Made by a program: the position numbers and the translations under genes. Shown in pieces: positions 1-10,721 of a stretch of 37,744 nucleotides of DNA. Below the pieces are notes generated by a model. The model saw nothing but the letters and a program-made list of their open reading frames with translations. It had not been told where the DNA came from and searched no databases. This stretch comes from Saprospiraceae bacterium (GTDB lineage Bacteria > Bacteroidota > Bacteroidia > Chitinophagales > Saprospiraceae), in NCBI GenBank assembly GCA_023268675.1, contig JALQTV010000005.1, positions 1 to 37,744 on the forward strand, read 5' to 3'. How positions within the stretch are numbered: the stretch's first letter is position 1; each line of letters starts with the position of its first letter.

Positions 1-2
1 TC

Positions 3-449
3 AAGGAATTTGAAAATCCTCCCGTAGCACAGGCTGACGTAAAATGCACCCTGACCCTCGACAAAAAACAGGATATCATTGTGCTGTTTTTTGATTTCGA
101 AGGAACTGTAGATACAACCTGCGATCGCTGTCTGGCAGATATCCACCTGCCAATTTCAGGTCAGGAAAGGTTGTTGGTAAAATACAGTGAGACGGAAGAG
201 GCTTCCGATGATCCTGAAATCCTCTTCGTACACCCTGAAAGTTCAAAAATTGATGTGTCAGGGCTTGTGTATGAATTCATTTGCCTGGCCATCCCAATGG
301 TTAAGGTATATGATTGCGAATTGGATGAGGATCCCCCGTGCAACCAGGAAATGCTGGATTACCTGGATGCACCCAATGACCCTGATGAGGACTTGCCTGA
401 TGACAATCCTTTTTCAGAAGTACTAAAGAAGATCAATCCATCTAAGTGA
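3..449 (+). CDS. DUF177 (YceD-family) protein, 5'-truncated by the window edge
   Basis: The open frame continues upstream of the listed Met81 (KEFENPPVAQADVKCTLTLDKKQDIIVLFF...). Contains the CDRCL motif and acidic C-terminus typical of DUF177, and lies directly upstream of rpmF. Confidence 0.85.
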   Translation, partial: KEFENPPVAQADVKCTLTLDKKQDIIVLFFDFEGTVDTTCDRCLADIHLPISGQERLLVKYSETEEASDDPEILFVHPESSKIDVSGLVYEFICLAIPMVKVYDCELDEDPPCNQEMLDYLDAPNDPDEDLPDDNPFSEVLKKINPSK

Positions 450-488
450 GATAAAAGTTTTTGTAAGACCAGGTTAAATTAACAGAAA

Positions 489-683
489 ATGGCACATCCT
501 AAGAGTAGAATTTCAAAGCAACGCAAACGCAAACGCAGAACGCATAAGAAAGCGGCTATGCCCAATGTTTCTATCTGTCCCACAACGGGAGAGAGCCATC
601 TTTTCCATAGGGCTTATTCAGATGCAGAAGGCAATTTGTTTTATCGCGGCAAATTGTTGGTGAAGGCTCTGGAAGAAGAATAG
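489..683 (+). CDS. rpmF: 50S ribosomal protein L32
   Basis: MAHPKSRISKQRKRKRRTHKKA... typical L32 start; 64 aa. Confidence 0.97.
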   Translation: MAHPKSRISKQRKRKRRTHKKAAMPNVSICPTTGESHLFHRAYSDAEGNLFYRGKLLVKALEEE

Positions 684-785
684 TCAGGCCTATCCTTCCG
701 GAAATGATAACAAAGAACAGGCTCCCTTCTCAATTGCGTGATGTGGAGCTTTTCGTATTTGGTTTAGTTTAAATTGCACCGCTTT

Positions 786-1169
786 ATGGCAAAGTCAATC
801 ATTTATACGGCTGATGCACCCAATCCCGTAGGGCCCTACAGCCAGGCCGTAATGGCCAACGATACCCTCTATGCATCCGGTCAGATTGCCCTGAACCCCT
901 CAACAGGTACCCTGGTCAATGACTCTATCGAAGCAGAAACTACCCAGGTAATGGAAAACCTGAAAGCAGTCCTGCACGCCGCCGGCATGACATTCGAAAA
1001 TGTGGTAAGTTGCTCGGTTTTTGTCGCAGACATCAATCAATACGACAAAATCAATGCCATCTATGGCAAATACTTCGATGAGGCTACCGCTCCTGCACGC
1101 GCTCTGGTTCAGGTCGCTAATTTGCCCAAATTCGTTAACGTAGAAGTTTCACTGATCGCGGTCCGCTAA
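786..1169 (+). CDS. ridA: RidA family reactive intermediate/imine deaminase
   Basis: NPVGPYSQAV...YASGQI...PARALVQVANLPKFVNVEVSLIAV are RidA/YjgF motifs. ATG at 786 preferred over the TTG at 774. Confidence 0.93.
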   Translation: MAKSIIYTADAPNPVGPYSQAVMANDTLYASGQIALNPSTGTLVNDSIEAETTQVMENLKAVLHAAGMTFENVVSCSVFVADINQYDKINAIYGKYFDEATAPARALVQVANLPKFVNVEVSLIAVR

Positions 1170-1198
1170 GGCCTGCTATCTACCGCTATTTTTTGATT

Positions 1199-2209
1199 AT
1201 GGAGTCCAGAAAACAAGTTCTTTCCTGCATCCAACCTACAGGGGACATGCACTTCGGAAATTATTTCGGAGCCGTCACCAATTGGGTTGAACTTCAAAAT
1301 TCCTACGATTGTGTTTATGGCATTGTAGATTACCACGCAATGACCATGCCTTTCAAACCGGCTAAATTGAGAGAAAATACCTGGGAACTGGTATTCAACC
1401 TACTCGCAACCGGTATAGAAGCAAAGAATATTTTCATCCAGTCACTGGTACCCGAACATGCGGAGCTTTGCTGGATATTTAATTGCTTTACGTCTTATGG
1501 CCAGCTTAGCCGTATGACACAGTTTAAAGATAAAAGCAATCAGGCTGGAGAAGATGCTGATGGCTTCATTTCTGCCGGTTTGCTGGACTATCCTGTACTG
1601 CAGGCAGCCGATATCCTGGTGTACCGCGCAGATTATGTACCGGTAGGCAAGGACCAGGAACAACACCTGGAGTTGACAAGGAATATTGCTACCCGCTTCA
1701 ACCTGGTAGTGGGCAAAGAATATTTTACACTTCCGGAGCCACTCTATACAGAGGTTCCCAAAGTAATGTCCACCGCCGATCCCAGTAGAAAAATGAGTAA
1801 AAGCGCCGGCGCAAAGCATTATATCAATGTGTTTGCAGATGAACAAACCATACGCAAACAAATCAAATCTGCCGTTACAGATACCGGTGAAACCAAAGCC
1901 GGAGAAATGAGCGCCGGGGTAAGCAATTTGTTTGAATTGCTCAAAGCAAGTGGCAAAAAAGAAGCCTGGGAAAGCCTGATGGATGATTACCGCAACAATG
2001 CCCTCAAATATGTAGATCTCAAGGAAGCTGTTGCAGAAGGCCTCGTGGAAATAAGCACGCAAATCCGAAACAACAAAGCCGCCATCGTCGCTGATAAAAA
2101 ACAGGTAAAAGAAATCATTAAAGCAAGCAGCGCAGACATCCGAAAAAAAGCACATCAAACCATTACTGATGTCAAGGAATTGACTGGCCTGCTCAATGTC
2201 AAACTTTAA
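1199..2209 (+). CDS. trpS: Tryptophanyl-tRNA synthetase
   Basis: SCIQPTGDMHFGNYFGA (HIGH-like) and KMSKSAGA (KMSKS) class I motifs; 'VPVGKDQEQHLELTR'. ATG at 1199 preferred over the TTG at 1193. Confidence 0.96.
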   Translation: MESRKQVLSCIQPTGDMHFGNYFGAVTNWVELQNSYDCVYGIVDYHAMTMPFKPAKLRENTWELVFNLLATGIEAKNIFIQSLVPEHAELCWIFNCFTSYGQLSRMTQFKDKSNQAGEDADGFISAGLLDYPVLQAADILVYRADYVPVGKDQEQHLELTRNIATRFNLVVGKEYFTLPEPLYTEVPKVMSTADPSRKMSKSAGAKHYINVFADEQTIRKQIKSAVTDTGETKAGEMSAGVSNLFELLKASGKKEAWESLMDDYRNNALKYVDLKEAVAEGLVEISTQIRNNKAAIVADKKQVKEIIKASSADIRKKAHQTITDVKELTGLLNVKL

Positions 2210-2217
2210 TCCGAACC

Positions 2218-2838
2218 ATGAAAATCATTTGTATCGGACGAAATTATGCAGAACATGCGAAGGAATTGAACAATGCAGTTCCCGAAGATCCCATCGTGTT
2301 TCTGAAGCCTCCTTCGGCCTTGCTAATCAACAACAAACCTCTGTACTACCCCGAATTTACTCAAGACATTCACTACGAACTGGAAGTCGTGCTGAAAATA
2401 GGAAAAAACGGCAGGTATGTACAACCGGAATTCGCCTCTGAATACTACAACCAGGTAAGCCTGGGCATAGATTTTACTGCAAGAGACCTACAGGCAAAGT
2501 GCAAAAAAAACGGGCATCCCTGGGAAATCGCCAAAGGCTTTGACGGTTCGGCAGCTCTGGGCCCCTTTATAGCGCTGGATAAAGTAAACCCCGAAGGAAT
2601 ACAGTTCCAACTGCATAAAAACGGAGCCGTCGTACAAGACGGAAACACCCGCGACATGATCTTCTCTTTCAATGACATCATCGTCTATGTTTCCCGTTTC
2701 TTTAAACTACAAATGGGTGACCTGATCTTTACCGGTACTCCGGCAGGGGTTGGCCCGGTTGCCATAGGAGACAAACTGGAAGGAAGTATTCTGACAAATA
2801 CAGGCTGGCAATCCCTCCTGGAATGCGATATAAAATAA
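2218..2838 (+). CDS. Fumarylacetoacetate hydrolase family protein
   Basis: IGRNYAEHAKEL...HYELEVVL...GDLIFTGTPAGVGP, typical FAH-family motifs. Confidence 0.93.
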   Translation: MKIICIGRNYAEHAKELNNAVPEDPIVFLKPPSALLINNKPLYYPEFTQDIHYELEVVLKIGKNGRYVQPEFASEYYNQVSLGIDFTARDLQAKCKKNGHPWEIAKGFDGSAALGPFIALDKVNPEGIQFQLHKNGAVVQDGNTRDMIFSFNDIIVYVSRFFKLQMGDLIFTGTPAGVGPVAIGDKLEGSILTNTGWQSLLECDIK

Positions 2839-2915
2839 ACAGAATTGCTATTTTTACACGCGGTATCTAATCCGGGACAAAACCCCTATTGATCAACTAA
2901 AAAACATCCTTAATT

Positions 2916-4169
2916 ATGTCATATCTTTTCACTTCCGAATCCGTTTCCGAAGGACACCCCGATAAAGTAGCCGATCAGATTTCAGATGCACTGGTTGACC
3001 ATTTCATCGCTTTCGATCCCAAATCCAAAGTAGCCTGCGAAACACTGGTGACAACCGGACAGGTAGTGCTGGCAGGGGAAGTCAAATCCGAGGTGTACCT
3101 GGATGTACAGCAAATCGCCAGAAACGTAATCAAAAATATTGGCTATACCCGTTCCGAATATATGTTCGAAGCCAACTCCTGCGGCATTCTCTCCGCTATC
3201 CACGAACAGTCTCCGGATATCAATCAAGGGGTAGAACGCCAAAATCCTGAAGATCAGGGCGCCGGCGACCAGGGAATGATGTTTGGTTATGCCACCAACG
3301 AAACCGAAAACTACATGCCCCTGGCACTGGATCTTTCTCACCGAATCCTACTCGAACTGGCAGCCATCCGCAAAGGAGGGGAAGTGATGACCTACCTCCG
3401 ACCGGACTCCAAATCACAGGTTACCATAGAATACGATGACAACCACAAACCCGTCAGAATAGATACCATTGTGGTTTCTACCCAGCATGATCCCTTCGAC
3501 GAAGATGAAAAAATGCTGGCAACCATCAAGAAAGATGTCATCGAACTGGTAATACCCAAAGTAAAAGCACAACTTCCGGCTCACCTGCAGGAACTATTCA
3601 ATGACAACATCATCTACCACGTCAACCCAACCGGCAAATTCGTTATCGGTGGTCCACATGGAGATACCGGCCTCACCGGCCGAAAAATCATCGTAGATAC
3701 CTACGGCGGAAAAGGTGCTCACGGTGGTGGAGCGTTCTCAGGCAAAGATCCCTCAAAAGTTGACAGATCAGGTGCTTACGCTACCCGCCATATAGCCAAA
3801 AACCTGGTAGCAGCAGGAGTATGCGACGAAGTACTGGTACAGGTGTCTTATGCCATCGGCGTAGCCAAACCTACCAATATCTACATCCAGACTTATGGCA
3901 CCAGCAAGGTAAATATGACCGACGGCGAAATTGCTGCCATTGTGAGCCAGCTTTTTGATATGAGACCCTACGCCATCGAAACCCGCCTGAAGTTGCGTAC
4001 CCCTATTTATTCGGAAACCGCAGCTTATGGTCACATGGGCAGAACACCGGAAAAGAAAATGGTAACGTTTACCAGTGGCTCAGGAGAAACCAAAAAAATG
4101 GAAGTGGAAACCTTTACCTGGGAAAAATTGGATATGGTGGATGCCGTAAAAGCTGCTTTCAAACTTTAA
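2916..4169 (+). CDS. metK: S-adenosylmethionine synthetase
   Basis: [52 protein letters not shown]. Confidence 0.98.
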   Translation: MSYLFTSESVSEGHPDKVADQISDALVDHFIAFDPKSKVACETLVTTGQVVLAGEVKSEVYLDVQQIARNVIKNIGYTRSEYMFEANSCGILSAIHEQSPDINQGVERQNPEDQGAGDQGMMFGYATNETENYMPLALDLSHRILLELAAIRKGGEVMTYLRPDSKSQVTIEYDDNHKPVRIDTIVVSTQHDPFDEDEKMLATIKKDVIELVIPKVKAQLPAHLQELFNDNIIYHVNPTGKFVIGGPHGDTGLTGRKIIVDTYGGKGAHGGGAFSGKDPSKVDRSGAYATRHIAKNLVAAGVCDEVLVQVSYAIGVAKPTNIYIQTYGTSKVNMTDGEIAAIVSQLFDMRPYAIETRLKLRTPIYSETAAYGHMGRTPEKKMVTFTSGSGETKKMEVETFTWEKLDMVDAVKAAFKL

Positions 4170-4192
4170 GCCTAAAACCGCGCTCCTAACAT

Positions 4193-4231
4193 AAAAAAGC
4201 TGTCCTGTTAGCATTATGGGGCAGCTTTTTT
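4193..4231 (+). terminator. Intrinsic terminator after metK (probably bidirectional)
   Basis: AAAAAAGCTGtCC...GGgGCAGCTTTTTT stem flanked by A and T tracts, between convergent genes. Confidence 0.8.
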
Positions 4232-5651
4232 ATTTGCCCTTGCCCTGCAATAAAACCAACAAGGTGTAAAACATAATCTTAAAGTCCAGCGACAAGGACA
4301 TGTTTTCAATGTATAAAATGTCAAATTTAAGACGTTGCAACATTTGATCTACATTGGAAGCATAGCCATATTTCACCTGCCCCCAGGAAGTAATGCCCGG
4401 ACGGACCTTCAACAAGTGTTTGTAGTGCGGATCCCTTTCCGTAATCAGATCAATGAAGTATTGCCGCTCCGGTCTGGGTCCGACCAGAGACATATCCCCC
4501 TTCAATACATTCCAAAACTGCGGCAACTCATCCAGCCGCCATTTGCGCATCACCGCTCCCCAGGGAGTAACCCGTGTATCTCCCTCGTGAGACAGCCTGG
4601 GGCCATCTTTTTCGGCATCCAGCCGCATAGATCGAAACTTGTAAATATAAAAGGGCTTCCAGTTGAGCCCGATGCGTTCTTGTTTGAAGAAAACAGGCCC
4701 GGGAGATGAAAGACGTACGCGGATTGCAATGTACAACAACAAAGGAAACAACAGCAACAACATCACTCCGGACACCAGCACGTCTATTCCACGCTTAAAC
4801 AATCGCTGCCATTTCGGCATCAAATCCTGCTTGATTTCTATCAAAACAGCACCGTAAACCTGGTTCATTTTTACATTGCCAAGCAAAATATCGTACATAT
4901 CAGGAATGATTTTCACCAATACCTGGTCTGCATAGTCAAACAGATGGTTGAGAATTTCTCTCAGGCGATCGTGTTCCGATGTTTCTATGGCAATGATAAC
5001 TTCTTCTATTTCCTGTGTACGAATGACTTCCGGCAAATCTTTTATTTCGCCCAGCCTGGGCAAAAAACGTTGCAACTCAGTTCTGTTTTCCGGATTTCCT
5101 GCCGATACGAAACCGAGAAAATTATATCCCAGACGTTGTTTCCTTCCTGTGACATCCTGGTACAACTCAAGTGCATTCGCATTGCTCCCTACAATCAGGG
5201 TATTATAACTGACCAGTCCCTTTTTCAACCTTTGGTTCGCACGGTTGAGCAATATCATCCGAAAAAAAACAGTCAGGGTAAAGTGAATAGAAAACAATGC
5301 TATGAAAGAAACATAGTAAGTCCTGTAGTTGGTAACCAGATCATCCAGAATCAGGGTAAAGAAAAGGAACAATGCACCAAAAAAACTAAGAAAAAGGGTT
5401 CTCGCAAAAGTGGCAAGCCTGGAAAGCCTGTAAATATCATGGTACTGGTCAAAAATCCCGTAAAAAAGCGACCAACCTAAGGGAACCACCAGGATGCCTG
5501 ACCAGAAATTTTGATCATTAAACAGCCCCGCTCCCAGACTCCCGGATTCTATCCATTGCCGGAAAGCAAAAAAACAGGCCCAACTGAGCATCGCGGTCAG
5601 GAAATCTGCCAATTTATATACAAAGGTATCCCACTGTCGTTTGCGCTTCAT
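4230..5651 (-). CDS. Exopolysaccharide biosynthesis polyprenyl-phosphate sugar-1-phosphate transferase (WbaP/WcaJ-like)
   Basis: N-terminal TM helices; C-terminal catalytic domain 'KRGIDVLVSGVMLLLLFPLLLYIAI...YKFRSMRLDAE...WRLDELPQFWNVLKGDMSLVGPRPE'. Confidence 0.95.
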   Translation of the reverse strand: MKRKRQWDTFVYKLADFLTAMLSWACFFAFRQWIESGSLGAGLFNDQNFWSGILVVPLGWSLFYGIFDQYHDIYRLSRLATFARTLFLSFFGALFLFFTLILDDLVTNYRTYYVSFIALFSIHFTLTVFFRMILLNRANQRLKKGLVSYNTLIVGSNANALELYQDVTGRKQRLGYNFLGFVSAGNPENRTELQRFLPRLGEIKDLPEVIRTQEIEEVIIAIETSEHDRLREILNHLFDYADQVLVKIIPDMYDILLGNVKMNQVYGAVLIEIKQDLMPKWQRLFKRGIDVLVSGVMLLLLFPLLLYIAIRVRLSSPGPVFFKQERIGLNWKPFYIYKFRSMRLDAEKDGPRLSHEGDTRVTPWGAVMRKWRLDELPQFWNVLKGDMSLVGPRPERQYFIDLITERDPHYKHLLKVRPGITSWGQVKYGYASNVDQMLQRLKFDILYIENMSLSLDFKIMFYTLLVLLQGKGK

Positions 5652-5670
5652 ATTTTTTGTTCAAAGCAGC

Positions 5671-6552
5671 CTAAAAAAATACCAGTTTGAAGTTGTCAAA
5701 CCAAACCCCGGCTTCCCCTCGTTCAGATCCTTCCAAAGCTGTCCGCAATACCAATTGGTATTCATCAAACACGGAAGGATCAGCCAGCGACGAAAAATTA
5801 AAGTAAATTTTTTGCCACTCCTCCGAAGGGTAGAACCCCGGATTAAGCAAAACGCTGCCCTGGGTAGAACCAATACCTGAATATCCTATCAACCCAAAAA
5901 CTACAGGAATATCAGCTTTGTAATTTAATTCCAGATAAACAAAAGGACTTTTGACCCCCAATTCCTGCATCCTGTTCAGCGATGCCAACTCGATCAAAGG
6001 TTGATCCTCGGTGAGGCTTATTTTCAGCGCTGACCTGCCTTCAAAAACTTCGTCCTGGTCCAAAGTAAGCATCCCTACATCCCCTATTTTGACATCTCTC
6101 ATCAGGTGGTTTGTCTGTTCAAAAGGTTCGATCAGTGCAAATCGGATACTTTCGACATAAGTGGTTACCGGCTTTAAGGTATCTGTTTTTCCAGGCTCCA
6201 GGGCAACCTGAAAAGTAACAGGTTCATAAAATGGATAAATTTCAGGAGTAGCATGAATGCCATTGTCCCGGATCCCTGCATCCAGTCTTACCAAGGCAGA
6301 CCCTGTCTCCAAAACGGGAATCAGCGCCGGCAGTTCATAGGCACCCAGGAACTGCTCCCCCACTGTAAGCCATACATCTGTAATATTACTGGAAGAAGTA
6401 CCTTCTCGGTTTTCTGCAAGAACAGAAAAAGAGGGTATATATAAGTATGCAGGTATGGGCTCCTCACCCCTGTCAGGCAAACAGCCTGAGAACGACCCCA
6501 CAATCAAAAGAAAGTAAAGCAATTTCCAATGTGGCCTCCGGATAAGGTGCAT
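5671..6552 (-). CDS. Conserved hypothetical lipoprotein
   Basis: Signal peptide plus lipobox-like 'LLIVGSFSGCLPD'; no catalytic motif recognised. Start overlaps the stop of the upstream oxidoreductase gene. Confidence 0.75.
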   Translation of the reverse strand: MHLIRRPHWKLLYFLLIVGSFSGCLPDRGEEPIPAYLYIPSFSVLAENREGTSSSNITDVWLTVGEQFLGAYELPALIPVLETGSALVRLDAGIRDNGIHATPEIYPFYEPVTFQVALEPGKTDTLKPVTTYVESIRFALIEPFEQTNHLMRDVKIGDVGMLTLDQDEVFEGRSALKISLTEDQPLIELASLNRMQELGVKSPFVYLELNYKADIPVVFGLIGYSGIGSTQGSVLLNPGFYPSEEWQKIYFNFSSLADPSVFDEYQLVLRTALEGSERGEAGVWFDNFKLVFF

Positions 6553-7553
6553 CAGAGACTGGATTGGTGTTGGCGGCTTCGCTCTTCAATTTTGTCAGCG
6601 ATCTGCTGAGCCAGTAACAGCGCCTCGTATCCTTCCTCTATACTCACCTTTGGGCGGGTTCCCGACCGAATGCTCTCCGCGAAGGCCTCCAATTCCATTT
6701 TTATGGCATTCACCGGTTCTATAGGCGGCATTTCTAGTTGCATCCACTTTTGCCCACTATCGGTATTCAACTCCAACCAGTTATCGCTACTGCTGTCCGA
6801 AGGGTCTTTGGAATCGTGAAGCCGCACGATCTCTGCTTTTTTGTCCAAAAAATCCAGGCTGATATACGCATCCTCCTGGAAAATACGCACTTTCCGCATC
6901 TGCTTCATGCTGATACGGCTTGCTGTAAGGTTGGCCACACAACCATTGTCAAATTCTATTCTGGCATTGGCAATATCCGGCGTACGACTCACAATGGATA
7001 CCCCGCTCGCAGAAATACTGCTGACCTTCGAAGGTACCAGACTGAGAAGTATATCAAGGTCGTGTATCATCAAATCCAGCACAACTGAAACATCTGTGCC
7101 ACGTGGATTGAACACGGCAAGGCGATGCCCCTCAATAAACATAGGATTGAGTTGCTTGCCGCCCAATGCAAGCAAAGCAGGATTGAAACGCTCTACATGA
7201 CCAACCTGTACCTGGACCTTTTTCTGCGCAGCCAAATCAACCAGGTGGCGTGCCTCTGATACGGTATGTGTCAATGGCTTTTCGATGAAAAGGTGCTTAC
7301 CTGCCTCCATGATCCGAATCGCCAGTTCGTAGTGCGTGGAAGTTGGCGTCACAACATCCAGCACATCACAAGCCGCTATCAATTCATCCAGATCATCAAA
7401 CCTGCGAGCACCAGTATTTGCAATCGCTTCTCCTGCAATGCGATCATCAGGATCGTAAAAACCAACCAACTCGAAATGCTCCGAAGCCAGCAGGATGCAC
7501 TTTAAATGAATTTTACCCAAATGTCCGGCACCTAACAAACCTATTTTCAACAT
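6552..7553 (-). CDS. Gfo/Idh/MocA family oxidoreductase
   Basis: N-terminal Rossmann 'IGLLGAGHLGKIHLKC', 'EKPLTHT', and a C-terminal dehydrogenase domain. Confidence 0.93.
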   Translation of the reverse strand: MLKIGLLGAGHLGKIHLKCILLASEHFELVGFYDPDDRIAGEAIANTGARRFDDLDELIAACDVLDVVTPTSTHYELAIRIMEAGKHLFIEKPLTHTVSEARHLVDLAAQKKVQVQVGHVERFNPALLALGGKQLNPMFIEGHRLAVFNPRGTDVSVVLDLMIHDLDILLSLVPSKVSSISASGVSIVSRTPDIANARIEFDNGCVANLTASRISMKQMRKVRIFQEDAYISLDFLDKKAEIVRLHDSKDPSDSSSDNWLELNTDSGQKWMQLEMPPIEPVNAIKMELEAFAESIRSGTRPKVSIEEGYEALLLAQQIADKIEERSRQHQSSL

Positions 7554-7584
7554 ATCTTGGCATTTTTTCGCATAAGCGGCTCCC

Positions 7585-7887
7585 CTACCTGAAATACATC
7601 AGAATCGCGCCAAAGAGCGTGATCAATGCAATCAAAACGGTAGCCATTCTGATGGAAAAACGCAAATGTCTGACGAATGTTTCGATCTCGCTCTGCATTT
7701 GGGGGTATCTGACAAACACTTCTTTTCTCATTTTTTCCCGGTTGAACACATGCGAGGCATTGAACTCCACCCGATTTTGAACCAGCTTTTTATAACTGGC
7801 AAAGACCTTTACCCTAAAATACACATTGAGAAAGAGCATGGCCACAAAAAGAGCAATCACAATTGTCAGCAGCAGTCCTGCCATCAT
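7585..7887 (-). CDS. Small membrane protein of unknown function
   Basis: 100 aa with N- and C-terminal TM segments; sits between alaS and the oxidoreductase on the same strand. Confidence 0.6.
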   Translation of the reverse strand: MMAGLLLTIVIALFVAMLFLNVYFRVKVFASYKKLVQNRVEFNASHVFNREKMRKEVFVRYPQMQSEIETFVRHLRFSIRMATVLIALITLFGAILMYFR

Positions 7888-7923
7888 TTTTCCTTTTCTA
7901 TGGTTTGCGCCTTTCGGCGAAAA

Positions 7924-10569
7924 TTATTTTTGATCGGCCAGTGCTTCCGTCAACAAATCCGGAGCCATGGCAACAGCTTTTTCCAATCCGGAAGCGTCGC
8001 TGCCTCCTGCTGTTGCAAAAAACGGTTGACCTCCACCTCCGCCATTGATCGCAGAAGCGAGGGTTCTGACCATCTGCCCGGCATTGAGCTTGCCTGATTT
8101 TTCAGCTACGGATTTGTGCACAGAAACCATCAGCTGAGGCTTTTCATTGATAACAGCTCCCAGTATTACCACTCCTTTTTCCAGAGCCTGATCCAACTGG
8201 AAAGCAAGATTTTTCAAAGCATTTACATCGTCAAGCGCTACCGTCGCATGAATTAGCTGCAATCCTCCTATATTTTTGGCGGAAGCCAGCAAATCTGCCT
8301 TCAGTGTGAGTGCTTTTTCCATCATCAGCTGCTCAACCCTGCGTCTGAGTTCCTTATTCTCCTGCTGCATGGCGTGAATGCTTTGCAACACATCTTTTGG
8401 ATTTTTTAGCGCATCTCTGATATCATCGAGTTGTCCCAATGCTTCTTGCACATATTGACGAGCCGTATCGGCAGTGATGGCTTCTATCCTGCGAATACCC
8501 GCCGCTACCGCGCTTTCACTGACAATTTTAAACAAGCCCAATGCCCCTGTTGCTGGCACGTGTGTACCGCCACAGAGTTCGCGCGAAAATTCAGGATCAA
8601 AAGTAATCATGCGCACCAGGTCACCGTACTTTTCACCGAAGAGCATGACTGCACCCTCCTCTCTTGCCTGCTCAATAGGAAGGTTTCTGTTTTCTTCCAA
8701 TGGGATATTGGCACTGATTTTTTCGTTGACCATAGCCTCTATCGCCGTCAGTTCTTCCGGATTGACTTTTTGGAAGTGCGCAAAGTCGAAACGCAAGCGC
8801 CTGTTGTCCAGGTCCTGTCCTTTTTGCAAAGCATGTTCTCCCAGGACTCGGTGCAAAGCTGAGTGCAACAGGTGTGCAGCAGTATGATTTTTTGAAGTGG
8901 CAGTACGCTTGTCTTCATCCACTACCGCCCGAACGGAAGCCTTGGGATTAACAGGCATTTCTTCCAACAAATGTATCGTCAGGTCATTCTCTTTTTGTGT
9001 GTCCTTCACCCCTATTGCCTGCGCACCAAACCACAAAATACCTGTATCGCCATGCTGGCCACCGCTTTCCCCATAGAATGGTGTCTCGGCAAGTACCAGC
9101 TGAACTTGCGTATCCTTTTTCACTTGCACCTCCCGGTATTTCAGTACCCGGGTTTCCGCAACTTCCAGATGATCGTAGCCTACAAAAATGGACTCTCCTT
9201 CATTCACTAACACCCAGTCGCCTACTTCTTTCTTAGCATCAGCTCTGGAGCGCTCTTTTTGCGCTGCTAATGCCTTTTCAAAACCTTTCTCATCTACCTC
9301 AAAACCTTTCTCTGAAGCAATCAGTCTGGTAAGATCAATAGGAAAACCAAAAGTATCATACAATTCAAAAGCATCATTGCCTGAAATCACCGTGTCCTTT
9401 ATTTCAAGCTGATCGAAGCGCTTCAACCCGTTTTCGAGCGTATGGAGGAAGGCTTTTTCTTCTCCCTCGACGACTCTCGCTACTTGAGTAGTCTGTGCTT
9501 TCAATTCCGGAAAGACATCGCCGAAATTTTCCGCCAACAGCGGGATCAGCTTGTGCAAAAAGGGCGTTTTGATATCCAGGAAGGAGTAATAATACCTGAC
9601 GGCTCTTCTCAGAATTCGGCGGATAACGTAACCTGCTCCGGAGTTGCCAGGCAACAAACCATCTGCCACAGCAAAAGCAACAGCCCGAATATGGTCAGCA
9701 ACCACGCGCATGGCTATATCAGACTTGGCACTTTCCTCGTACCTGGAAGTATATTTAATGCCTGAAGCAGATTCAATAAAGCGAATGAAGGGAGAAAATA
9801 CATCTGTGTCGTAGTTCGATTCCTTTCCCTGAATGGCCATGCTGAGTCGCTCGAAACCCATCCCTGTGTCCACATGCTTCTCCGGAAGCTCTTCCAATTG
9901 TCCGTCTGCTTTTCGGTTAAACTGAATGAATACCAGGTTCCAGATTTCAATTACCTGGGGGTGGTCCCGGTTGACCAATCCCACACCCGGAATAGCAAGC
10001 CTGTCTTTTTCGGGGCGCAAGTCTATGTGTATTTCAGAACAGGGACCGCAAGGGCCGGTATCTCCCATTTCCCAAAAATTGTCCTTTTTATCGAAGTACA
10101 GGATGCGATCTTCAGACACCCACTTCTTCCAGAAATCTGCTGCTTCCTCATCAGCAGGCAGGTTGTCGCCGGCATCGCCTTTGAAAACTGAAACGTAAAT
10201 TCTATCCTTGGGCAACTTGTACACCTCTGTCAGCAATTCCCAAGCCCAGGCAATGGCCTCCTCCTTAAAATAGTCCCCAAAAGACCAGTTGCCCAGCATT
10301 TCGAACATAGTCTGGTGGTAACTGTCTCGACCCACTTCTTCCAGGTCATTGTGCTTGCCTGATACGCGAAGACATTTTTGGGTGTCTGCAATCCGCCTGC
10401 TATCAGGTACCTGGTTGCCAAGGAAGTAATCCTTGAACTGATTCATCCCCGCATTGGTAAACATCAGGGTAGGGTCAGATTTGTTGACTATGGGTGCAGA
10501 GGCAACAATTTTATGCCCTTTATTTTTGAAAAAATCTAGAAACGTCTGTCTGATTTCTCTGGAGGTCAT
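7924..10569 (-). CDS. alaS: Alanyl-tRNA synthetase
   Basis: MTSREIRQTFLDFFKNKGHKIV..., editing-domain HTAAHLLHSALH, CGGTHV. Start set at Met10569 because the longer ORF overlaps a TAnnTTTG promoter box. Confidence 0.97.
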   Translation of the reverse strand: MTSREIRQTFLDFFKNKGHKIVASAPIVNKSDPTLMFTNAGMNQFKDYFLGNQVPDSRRIADTQKCLRVSGKHNDLEEVGRDSYHQTMFEMLGNWSFGDYFKEEAIAWAWELLTEVYKLPKDRIYVSVFKGDAGDNLPADEEAADFWKKWVSEDRILYFDKKDNFWEMGDTGPCGPCSEIHIDLRPEKDRLAIPGVGLVNRDHPQVIEIWNLVFIQFNRKADGQLEELPEKHVDTGMGFERLSMAIQGKESNYDTDVFSPFIRFIESASGIKYTSRYEESAKSDIAMRVVADHIRAVAFAVADGLLPGNSGAGYVIRRILRRAVRYYYSFLDIKTPFLHKLIPLLAENFGDVFPELKAQTTQVARVVEGEEKAFLHTLENGLKRFDQLEIKDTVISGNDAFELYDTFGFPIDLTRLIASEKGFEVDEKGFEKALAAQKERSRADAKKEVGDWVLVNEGESIFVGYDHLEVAETRVLKYREVQVKKDTQVQLVLAETPFYGESGGQHGDTGILWFGAQAIGVKDTQKENDLTIHLLEEMPVNPKASVRAVVDEDKRTATSKNHTAAHLLHSALHRVLGEHALQKGQDLDNRRLRFDFAHFQKVNPEELTAIEAMVNEKISANIPLEENRNLPIEQAREEGAVMLFGEKYGDLVRMITFDPEFSRELCGGTHVPATGALGLFKIVSESAVAAGIRRIEAITADTARQYVQEALGQLDDIRDALKNPKDVLQSIHAMQQENKELRRRVEQLMMEKALTLKADLLASAKNIGGLQLIHATVALDDVNALKNLAFQLDQALEKGVVILGAVINEKPQLMVSVHKSVAEKSGKLNAGQMVRTLASAINGGGGGQPFFATAGGSDASGLEKAVAMAPDLLTEALADQK

Positions 10570-10603
10570 AGGGTTAAATTTTCTGGATGTTTCTTTTGAG
10601 TCG

Positions 10604-10611
10604 CAAAAATA
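10604..10611 (-). promoter_or_regulatory. Candidate alaS -7 box (TATTTTTG)
   Basis: Plus-strand CAAAAATA reads TATTTTTG on the minus strand, matching the Bacteroidota consensus TAnnTTTG; 35 nt upstream of the alaS ATG. No clear -33 TTG. Confidence 0.5.
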
Positions 10612-10721
10612 CAATTAAATCAATGAAGTCTTTGCAGGAGAATTATTTTTAGTTGTACGCGGACAGGAAATATTTGATTTTTTACAATGAATTAAATATT
10701 TAAAAAAAACTTATGTTTTAA

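Noticed and set aside
1442-2158. 238-aa minus-strand ORF
   Set aside because: Fully antisense to trpS; Cys/Phe/Ile-rich shadow translation with no family motif.
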